5,011 nt of DNA. Origin: Alphaproteobacteria bacterium (lineage in GTDB: Bacteria > Pseudomonadota > Alphaproteobacteria > Micavibrionales > Micavibrionaceae). A model generated the notes under the pieces. It searched no databases and had not been told where the DNA came from. It worked only from the letters and a program-made list of their open reading frames with translations. Positions within the stretch are counted from its first letter, which is position 1. Each line of letters begins with the position of its first letter. The DNA lies in the NCBI GenBank assembly GCA_021776015.1, contig JAJFGT010000047.1, positions 1-5,011 on the forward strand. The letters run 5' to 3'. Below are positions 1 through 5,011 of the stretch, one piece after another. Made by a program: the position numbers and the translations under genes.

Positions 1-1106
1 GAGCCTTAGGACTAAAAATGAAAGTCATTGCTTTCGATCCTTTTTTAACAGATGAGCATGCTCAAAAAATTGGTGTTGAGAAACTCTCTTTAGAAGAGCT
101 TTTGACACGGTCTGACTTTATTACGATTCATGTTCCAAAAAATGAGAAGACAGCAGGACTTATTAATAAAGAAACCCTGAAACAGATGAAAGACGGTGTC
201 AGAATCATAAATTGTGCGCGTGGTGGAATTATTATCGAATCTGATTTAAAAATTGCTTTAGACTCTGGAAAAGTTTCAGGGGTGGCTTTGGATGTCTTTG
301 AAGTTGAGCCTGCTATAGAGAACCCTCTCTTTGGTCATGAGAATGTTATTTGCACTCCACATTTAGGTGCCTCTACAACAGAGGCACAAGTTAATGTCGC
401 GCTCCAAGTGGCAGAACAAATTTCTGACTTTCTCATCAATGGTGCTGTTACAAATGCTCTCAATATGCCGTCTTTATCTGCCGAAGAAGCCCCTCGTTTG
501 AAACCCTATATCAAACTTGGAGCTCAAATTGGAGATTTAGAAGGTCAAATTAATGATGGTGCCATTCAATCCGTTGAGATTGAGTATCATGGGTCTGTCA
601 CACAGATCAATACAGATCCTATTACCTCCACAATTATTGCGCATCTCCTCAAAGGACAACTCACAACGATCAATATGATCAACGCCCTGCAGGTTGCAAA
701 ATCACGAGGCATTGACATTAAACAAAGCTATGATGAATCAGCAGAAGAGCATCGATCTCTTATCAATGTCATTGTTCATAGTGATCAGGGAACTCATAAT
801 GTGACAGGAACACTCTTTACAGGAAAAGAACCTCGAATTGTTAATATTGAGGGTGTTCCTATTGAAGCAGCATTAAGACAGAACATGCTCTATGTTTACA
901 ATGATGACACCCCTGGATTCATTGGACATCTGGGAACAGCCCTTGGAAATGCAGGGCACAATATCTCTGATTTTTGCTTGGGACGCTTGGAAGACGGTAA
1001 ACACGCTGTAGCATTGGTTTCTTTAGATACACAAATCTCAGAATCACTCTTTGAGCAAATCGATGCTCTTCCTCAAGTTAAAAAAGTTGTAAAACTTCAG
1101 TTTTAA
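1..1106 (+). CDS. serA: D-3-phosphoglycerate dehydrogenase, long form with ACT domain (5' end outside window)
   Basis: This enzyme oxidises 3-phosphoglycerate to 3-phosphohydroxypyruvate with NAD, the first step of serine synthesis in the cytoplasm. The frame is open to the left edge: codons before ATG 18 read ALGLK, which belongs to the family's conserved nucleotide-binding core, so ATG 18 is an internal methionine and the N-terminal part and the GxGxxG motif lie outside. Counting from that Met, the visible parts are the NAD-binding Asp in FDPF (D7), the catalytic Arg in NCARGG (R68), the catalytic Glu in FEVEP (E97) and the catalytic His in TPHLGAS (H115). An intervening domain of the long-form type spans about 152-286 and a C-terminal ACT domain about 288-362 (DDTPGFIGHLG, NAGHNIS). 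About 367 residues are visible; the whole protein should be near 525. The ACT domain suggests feedback control by serine, which is known for many family members but not shown here. It converges on cysQ with 6 bp between stops. Identity is very secure. Confidence 0.97.
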   Translation, partial: ALGLKMKVIAFDPFLTDEHAQKIGVEKLSLEELLTRSDFITIHVPKNEKTAGLINKETLKQMKDGVRIINCARGGIIIESDLKIALDSGKVSGVALDVFEVEPAIENPLFGHENVICTPHLGASTTEAQVNVALQVAEQISDFLINGAVTNALNMPSLSAEEAPRLKPYIKLGAQIGDLEGQINDGAIQSVEIEYHGSVTQINTDPITSTIIAHLLKGQLTTINMINALQVAKSRGIDIKQSYDESAEEHRSLINVIVHSDQGTHNVTGTLFTGKEPRIVNIEGVPIEAALRQNMLYVYNDDTPGFIGHLGTALGNAGHNISDFCLGRLEDGKHAVALVSLDTQISESLFEQIDALPQVKKVVKLQF

Positions 1107-1116
1107 AAAGTTTTAC
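1080..1116 (-). terminator. Possible intrinsic terminator at the serA/cysQ convergent junction
   Basis: A perfect 9-bp inverted repeat, GTAAAACTT at 1089-1097 and AAGTTTTAC at 1108-1116, encloses a 10-base loop. Read on the minus strand, the hairpin is followed after three bases by six T residues (1085 down to 1080), the arrangement of a rho-independent terminator for the cys genes. On the plus strand no T run follows (TCACTTTC), so termination of serA here would be weak. The stem has only two G-C pairs, so it is thermodynamically poor. It overlaps the last codons of both genes. A second, shorter pairing (AAAACT 1091-1096 with AGTTTT 1099-1104) has a 2-base loop and is unlikely to form. Confidence 0.4.
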
Positions 1117-1943
1117 TCACTTTCATACCCAGATAAAAAATCTTTTGAACATGCAATAAACTCAGGATTGAGAAATGTTTGGGTATCTTTTTTATAGAGC
1201 ATTGGTTTCTTATCCAATGCTGTAATCGCTCCACCCGCAGCACGAATGACAGCATCTGCAGCAGCGATATCCCATTCACATGTTGGCCCAAGACGAGGAT
1301 AAAAGTCAGACTTTCCTGCCGCAACCATACAAATTTTGAGAGAACTTCCTCGTCTCAAAAGTTTAGCGACTTTATAGCGTGATAAAAACTCCTCAAGCCG
1401 TGTACCTGAATCATGGGATTTACTAACAGAAACGGTCAACCCTTTTGAATGCATTTTACGCGTACGAATAGATTTATCTTGTTTGCTTTCATTATTCCAA
1501 CGAATTGCAGTTCCCTCTCCAAATCCTGCATATAACTCCTCATAATACGGGGCATACACCACACCTAAAACAGGGGCATTATCTTTAATAAGAGCAATGT
1601 TGACTGTAAAATCTGCACTTCCCGAGATAAACTCTTTTGTCCCGTCCAATGCATCAACAAGCCAAAAATAAGAGCTATTTGAAATATCTGGAGCCTCACC
1701 TCGCGAGAAAAGCTCTTCTCCAATGATTGGTGTATCCGGAGCAATCTCTTTCAGAGCCTTTACAATAAAATCCTCAGCCTCTTGATCGGCAATAGTCACA
1801 GAAGATCCATCTTTTTTCTCCTGTGTTGCTTGAAATCCACTCTCATCAAAATGAGTGAGAATAATTTCACCTACATCAATCGCAATACGTCGAATTTGGT
1901 TACACAATGCAGGAAGATGAAGAAGTATGCGGTCAGTGGACAC
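1113..1943 (-). CDS. cysQ: 3'(2'),5'-bisphosphate nucleotidase CysQ
   Basis: CysQ hydrolyses 3'-phosphoadenosine 5'-phosphate (PAP) to AMP and phosphate, and can act on PAPS, which prevents PAP build-up when PAPS is consumed. It belongs to the Mg-dependent, Li-sensitive inositol monophosphatase fold. Numbered from GTG 1943 (276 aa, normal for the family), the motifs are the [14 protein letters not shown] segment (44-57), GEE (75-77), DALDGTKEF (97-105, with metal-binding Asp 97 and 100) and WDIAAADAV (224-232, metal-binding Asp 225). The segment GSSLK...LGPTCEWD just before the last motif is typical of CysQ rather than of inositol monophosphatase. The open frame extends to TTG 1967, but GTG 1943 has a strong ribosome binding site (GAGGAG, 7 bases upstream), and the eight extra residues carry no family signature. 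The gene overlaps the end of cysNC by 11 bp, which suggests translational coupling. A plain inositol-phosphate phosphatase is the main alternative, and PAPS genes next door argue against it. Confidence 0.93.
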   Translation of the reverse strand: MSTDRILLHLPALCNQIRRIAIDVGEIILTHFDESGFQATQEKKDGSSVTIADQEAEDFIVKALKEIAPDTPIIGEELFSRGEAPDISNSSYFWLVDALDGTKEFISGSADFTVNIALIKDNAPVLGVVYAPYYEELYAGFGEGTAIRWNNESKQDKSIRTRKMHSKGLTVSVSKSHDSGTRLEEFLSRYKVAKLLRRGSSLKICMVAAGKSDFYPRLGPTCEWDIAAADAVIRAAGGAITALDKKPMLYKKDTQTFLNPEFIACSKDFLSGYESE

Positions 1944-3864
1944 GGATTTTCTCCTCAAGATTTTCAAGACCTGCTAAATCTAATTCTTCTGTCGTTAATT
2001 TTATATTATTTTCTATATATGCCACAATTTGAGAGACACATGTTTCTATGTTATTCACTTCTGTATTAATTGTTAGATCTGGATTTTCAGGAACTTCATA
2101 AGGAGAACTAATTCCTGTAAAATCAGTGATTTCTCCTTTACGAGCTTTTTTATATAGCCCTTTAGAATCCCTCTCTTCACACGTATGAAGTGACGCTGAA
2201 ATTGCGATTTCATGAAAATGGTTTGGAGAACTTTCTCGGGCTCTATTCCTATCAGACCGATAAGGAGAGATAAAAGCCGTAATACAAATAATACCAGCAG
2301 ATGCCATTAGAGAAGAAACCTCTCCAACACGCCGAATATTTTCGGCTCGATCCTCTGGTGAAAACCCAAGATCAGCATTGAGACCATGGCGAACATTGTC
2401 TCCATCCAAAACATAGGTTTGATATCCTTTATCAAATAAAATACGCTCTACTTCCATTGCTAAGGTGGATTTTCCAGACCCAGAAAGCCCCGTCAACCAG
2501 AAAACCCCACCACCATAACCATTTCGAGCCACACGACGACTATAAGACATTAAATGATCAACTTTTTGTATATTCTCTGATTTAGGTTTTTGTAAACGAC
2601 GCTGATCCGCGTAATCTTCCATGCTAATTGTCCCTCCTCCACAGACTTCCCCTGCGTCATAAAGAACAATACGCCCCATTTTATAATTATTCTCATAAGG
2701 ATCCAAAGCAATCATATCATGAGTTCTAAGTGTCACTTCTGCCACTTGATTACGTCCCACTTGTTCTGCTTTTTCTTGAAAAGATAAATCGTTCGTATCA
2801 ATTCCTCGATCAATTGATTGAACCGTTGCAAAACATTTAAATGTACTCAAAGATATCTTGTAGACATCTCCCACTTTCAGTGGTTTTTTAGAGAGCCAAA
2901 AAAGATGAACTCGAAAAACATTTGAAAGCATAGGAGGCGTTTTAGGAAGGCTTATAACATGTCCTCGCTCAACAAAAACTGGTTTATCCAATGTAATTCC
3001 AATACATTCTCCAGCTTTGGCTTCAACCTTTTCAATCTTACCCTTTGGCCATTTCTCAATAGATACAATTGTTGCATCTTCATTTGTTGGAGATAGTAAA
3101 ATCTTACTCCCTGTTCTTACAATTCCACTTTCTACGCGCCCAACAATCACACGCTTTTCTTCCGAACGATACACATCCTGTACAGGAAACCTCATGTCAC
3201 GTGCAATAGGAGGACGAGAAGGATCAAAACCTTCTAAAACATCTAAAAGAGGGCGACCTTCGTACCAGTCAAGATGATCACCACGTGTCACGATCATATC
3301 GCCATTTCTTGCAGAAATAGGTACAATTTTTGTAGGTCGAATATTGATACTTTTTAGAAAAGAGGCAACATCAGAAGCAATCTTTTCATAGATTTTAATA
3401 TCATAATCAACATTATCCATTTTATTAATAACAACAGCCACCTGACGAAGGCCTAACATGCTCAGTAAATAAGCATGTCTCTTTGTTTGTTCTTGAACAC
3501 CCTCATCAGCATCAACAACAAGAATTGCTGCATCAGCTTGAGCTGCACCTGAAATCATATTACGCAAAAATTCGGTATGCCCAGGTGAATCAATAATCAC
3601 ATATTTATGATTGTTATGAGTAAAATTAATTTGTGTTGTATCAATGGTTACGGCCTGATCTCGTTCTGCCTGAAATGAATCCAATAGAAATGACCATTCC
3701 ATGACATCCCCTCTTTTTTTAGATGCCTTTTCCATTCCTTCAAAAGATCCATCAGGAAGGCTATTTGTATCATAAAGCAAGCGTCCAATGAGTGTGGATT
3801 TTCCATGATCCACATGCCCAACAATTACAATACGGAGTTTCTCATATAACTGTCTATCTTTCAT
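1933..3864 (-). CDS. cysNC: Bifunctional sulfate adenylyltransferase subunit 1 / adenylylsulfate kinase (CysN-CysC fusion)
   Basis: The N-terminal half is the regulatory GTPase of ATP sulfurylase, which couples GTP hydrolysis to APS formation by CysD. The C-terminal half phosphorylates APS to PAPS. Numbered from ATG 3864 (643 aa), the GTPase motifs are P-loop GHVDHGKST (16-24), switch [10 protein letters not shown] (67-75), DSPGH (92-96), NKMD (147-150) and SAR (184-186). EF-Tu-like beta-barrel domains follow to about 420. The kinase domain runs from about 435: P-loop GLSGSGKST (459-467), DGDNVR (487-492), FISPYR with the conserved Ser 533, and GLYKKAR (569-575). Both halves keep their nucleotide-binding motifs, so both are probably active. 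The open frame reaches ATG 3924, but those 20 extra residues overlap cysD and match nothing in the family, whereas ATG 3864 follows a good ribosome binding site. NodQ of rhizobia has the same fusion. Switch I has AVTID where GITID is usual in CysN. Confidence 0.96.
   Translation of the reverse strand: MKDRQLYEKLRIVIVGHVDHGKSTLIGRLLYDTNSLPDGSFEGMEKASKKRGDVMEWSFLLDSFQAERDQAVTIDTTQINFTHNNHKYVIIDSPGHTEFLRNMISGAAQADAAILVVDADEGVQEQTKRHAYLLSMLGLRQVAVVINKMDNVDYDIKIYEKIASDVASFLKSINIRPTKIVPISARNGDMIVTRGDHLDWYEGRPLLDVLEGFDPSRPPIARDMRFPVQDVYRSEEKRVIVGRVESGIVRTGSKILLSPTNEDATIVSIEKWPKGKIEKVEAKAGECIGITLDKPVFVERGHVISLPKTPPMLSNVFRVHLFWLSKKPLKVGDVYKISLSTFKCFATVQSIDRGIDTNDLSFQEKAEQVGRNQVAEVTLRTHDMIALDPYENNYKMGRIVLYDAGEVCGGGTISMEDYADQRRLQKPKSENIQKVDHLMSYSRRVARNGYGGGVFWLTGLSGSGKSTLAMEVERILFDKGYQTYVLDGDNVRHGLNADLGFSPEDRAENIRRVGEVSSLMASAGIICITAFISPYRSDRNRARESSPNHFHEIAISASLHTCEERDSKGLYKKARKGEITDFTGISSPYEVPENPDLTINTEVNNIETCVSQIVAYIENNIKLTTEELDLAGLENLEEKIRVH
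1951..1956 (-). promoter_or_regulatory. Ribosome binding site deciding the cysQ start
   Basis: The minus strand reads GAGGAG at 1956-1951, followed by seven bases (AAAATCC) and then GTG at 1943-1941. This near-ideal Shine-Dalgarno match and spacing supports the GTG over the TTG at 1967. It sits inside the 3' end of cysNC, where the same bases encode part of the EEK near its C-terminus, so cysQ is probably translated by ribosomes coupled to or following cysNC. Confidence 0.75.
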
Positions 3865-3871
3865 AATTTTA

Positions 3872-3877
3872 TCCTCA
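3872..3877 (-). promoter_or_regulatory. Ribosome binding site deciding the cysNC start
   Basis: The minus strand reads TGAGGA at 3877-3872, whose first three bases are the cysD stop codon. Seven bases (TAAAATT) separate it from ATG 3864-3862. The match and spacing favour this ATG over the in-frame ATG at 3924, which would put 20 unmatched residues in front of the GTPase domain. A stop codon embedded in the ribosome binding site of the next gene is typical of translational coupling, fitting the equimolar need for CysD and CysN. Confidence 0.75.
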
Positions 3878-4675
3878 CATGTAACCACCAGTTCGTAATA
3901 TTTCAAAGCTGTCTTCACTTTCATGATCCATAGACCGCCCAGATCGTTCAGATGTTTTTGTTATCTCCAACTCAGCTATAATCTCATCAATGTTAGAAGC
4001 CATGCTTTCGATAGGAAATGTAATATTTTTCTCTCCAAGAGAACGGTAACGTTTTCCATTTTGAGAAAAATAAAGGGGAACGACAGGAATCTGTTCTCGT
4101 TTTGTATAACGCCAAATATCAATTTCTGTCCATGCCAAAAGTGGATGAATACGAATGTGACATCCATCAGGACATTCTGTTTTATATTGATCCCAAATTT
4201 CTGTTGGTTGATTTTTAAAATCCCAATTTCCATCTAAACCACGTGGCGAAAAGACTCGTTCTTTGGCTCTCATAGATTGTTCATCACGACGAATTCCAAG
4301 GATAATACCCTTATATTTACTGTCTCGTAAAAGATTTCTAAGGCCTTCTGTTTTTCGTGTTGCTGCACGTGTTGCAGGAGAAAGTGTTGAATCCATTTCT
4401 TCTTCTGGGGGACACTTCTCAATTTTAAGATCTAAGCTCCACTCTTTGACCATTCTATCCCGAAAGTCATAAACTTCCTGTAGCTCCATATCTGTATCCA
4501 ATTGAATCACAGGAAATGGAACTTTCCCATAAAATGCCTTTTGCGCCAACCATAGGAGTGCATTAGAATCTTTTCCTACTGACCAAAGCATCCCCAACGG
4601 TTTGATTTGGCTAAAGGCTTCTCTTAGAATATAGATAGATTGGGCTTCAAGGTCGTCGAGATATCGATCTGTCAT
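3875..4675 (-). CDS. cysD: Sulfate adenylyltransferase subunit 2 (CysD), compact form
   Basis: This is the catalytic subunit of ATP sulfurylase: with CysN it makes APS and pyrophosphate from ATP and sulfate. The 266-aa protein has the PP-loop of the ATP pyrophosphatase fold, SVGKDS (32-37), then KTEGLRNLL (108-116), [14 protein letters not shown] (127-140), [18 protein letters not shown] (173-190), PLYFS (200-204) and RYRSLG (209-214). The C-terminus, [13 protein letters not shown] to RTGGYM, matches the family's TSERxGRxxD...GY ending, so the gene is complete. It is about 36 residues shorter than E. coli CysD (302 aa). Most of the difference lies between PLYFS and RYRSLG, where the E. coli protein has a long insert, and the usual GCWPLTG after RYRSLG is replaced by GEKNITF. 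The start ATG 4675 has only a weak upstream purine stretch (GAAAG, 4688-4684). The stop is 10 bp before cysNC. PAPS reductase CysH shares the fold but not these signatures, and the cysN neighbour settles the choice. Confidence 0.95.
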   Translation of the reverse strand: MTDRYLDDLEAQSIYILREAFSQIKPLGMLWSVGKDSNALLWLAQKAFYGKVPFPVIQLDTDMELQEVYDFRDRMVKEWSLDLKIEKCPPEEEMDSTLSPATRAATRKTEGLRNLLRDSKYKGIILGIRRDEQSMRAKERVFSPRGLDGNWDFKNQPTEIWDQYKTECPDGCHIRIHPLLAWTEIDIWRYTKREQIPVVPLYFSQNGKRYRSLGEKNITFPIESMASNIDEIIAELEITKTSERSGRSMDHESEDSFEILRTGGYM

Positions 4676-4701
4676 ATTATAAACTTTCTTTCAAATCTAT
4701 T

Positions 4702-5011
4702 CTATCCTACAGATTTAAGAGAAGAAAGCGAGACTTTCAAATTATCAATAACGGGACGCCCAATTGACACATAACGAACTGCTCGTTCTTTCATCTCATC
4801 AAGGGTATAAATATTTCTAAGGTCGACAAGACAGGGTGTTTTCATTAACTGTTCTATACGATCTATCTGCAATGCTCTAAATTCATTCCACTCTGTCAAA
4901 ATGACAAGGCAATCTGCATCCGTAACGGTATCATAAGAATTGTCTTTCCAATCTACATCTACGAGATGTTTTTTAGCCTCACCCATCGCTTTTGGATCAT
5001 AGGCCGCAATA
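4702..5011 (-). CDS. ugd: UDP-glucose 6-dehydrogenase, C-terminal part (5' end outside window)
   Basis: The enzyme oxidises UDP-glucose to UDP-glucuronate with two NAD, supplying uronic acid for acidic exopolysaccharide, capsule or LPS. Only the last 102 residues are visible. They form the C-terminal UDP-binding domain: AAYDPKAMGEAKK at the edge, then DADCLVILTEWNEFRAL, LVDLRNIY and YVSIGRP, in the order found in the UDP-glucose/GDP-mannose dehydrogenase family. TEWNEFR and LVDLRNIY are typical of the UDP-glucose members. The frame is open to the right edge, so the Met at 4986 is internal. A tail of about 14 residues (from VIDNLKV to SSLKSVG) follows the GRP where many relatives end. The stop lies 26 bp before the cysD start on the same strand, so this gene probably heads or precedes the sulfate-activation genes in one transcript. 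A dehydrogenase for another UDP-sugar cannot be excluded without the catalytic Cys region. The symbol rests on family only; rkpK and tuaD are used in some species. Confidence 0.88.
   Translation of the reverse strand, partial: IAAYDPKAMGEAKKHLVDVDWKDNSYDTVTDADCLVILTEWNEFRALQIDRIEQLMKTPCLVDLRNIYTLDEMKERAVRYVSIGRPVIDNLKVSLSSLKSVG

Noticed and set aside
18..20. ATG 18 as the true start of a short SerA
   Set aside because: The upstream in-frame codons encode ALGLK, which continues the conserved nucleotide-binding domain, and the N-terminal GxGxxG region is required, so the gene is simply cut by the window edge.
1782..2069. Plus-strand open frame of 95 codons across the cysQ/cysNC junction
   Set aside because: It lies antisense to two conserved coding regions, has no sensible ribosome binding site that I can see, and its Leu/Tyr-rich translation is what an antisense frame gives.
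3976..4233. Second minus-strand open frame of 85 codons inside cysD
   Set aside because: It overlaps the well-supported cysD frame fully, and its translation is a hydrophobic, Phe-rich string with no family resemblance.
4676..4681. Perfect TATAAT on the minus strand directly before the cysD ATG, a possible -10 box
   Set aside because: Transcription would start inside the first codons of cysD, and the hexamer 17 bases upstream is TAGAAT, not a -35 match. In AT-rich DNA this match is expected by chance. The gene is better explained by read-through from the dehydrogenase gene.
1..5011. An undescribed system such as defence, mobile or RNA elements
   Set aside because: All but a few dozen bases are covered by recognisable metabolic genes. 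I saw no direct repeats, transposase, integrase, tRNA, array or orphan gene that would support such a claim.

Overview
This is an AT-rich window (roughly 40% G+C by eye) that is almost entirely coding. The proteins look proteobacterial, most like Alphaproteobacteria: a long-form SerA, a CysQ with the GSSLK / LGPTCEWD signature, and a CysN-CysC fusion. The lineage is inferred from remembered family resemblance, not from a search. Low G+C would suit one of the AT-rich alphaproteobacterial groups, but I cannot name a genus.

Layout. The left 1.1 kb holds the 3' two thirds of serA on the plus strand (phosphoglycerate dehydrogenase, first step of serine synthesis), cut by the left edge. Everything else is on the minus strand and reads right to left: the 3' end of a UDP-glucose 6-dehydrogenase gene (cut by the right edge), then cysD, cysNC and cysQ. 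The gaps are 26 bp and 10 bp, followed by an 11-bp overlap, so these four genes look like one transcription unit whose promoter lies beyond the right edge. serA and cysQ converge with only 6 bp between stop codons. A 9-bp inverted repeat with a T6 tract on the minus-strand side spans that junction and may be the operon's terminator.

How the genes work together. CysD and the GTPase part of CysNC make adenylylsulfate (APS) from ATP and sulfate. The CysC part phosphorylates APS to PAPS. CysQ removes the 3' phosphate from PAP, the by-product of sulfotransferases and of PAPS reductase. No sulfate or sulfite reductase gene is seen, and the gene upstream makes UDP-glucuronate, a sugar precursor of acidic polysaccharides. 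The unit therefore reads more like supply of activated sulfate for sulfating a surface polysaccharide than like plain sulfur assimilation. That is inference and depends on genes to the right of the window.

Two starts are best moved from the longest open frame. cysNC most likely starts at ATG 3864, giving 643 aa, and cysQ at GTG 1943, giving 276 aa. Each has a good ribosome binding site lying over the end of the preceding gene. I found no RNA gene, mobile element, CRISPR array or frameshift, there is no gene-free stretch over 300 bases, and I see no convincing undescribed system here.
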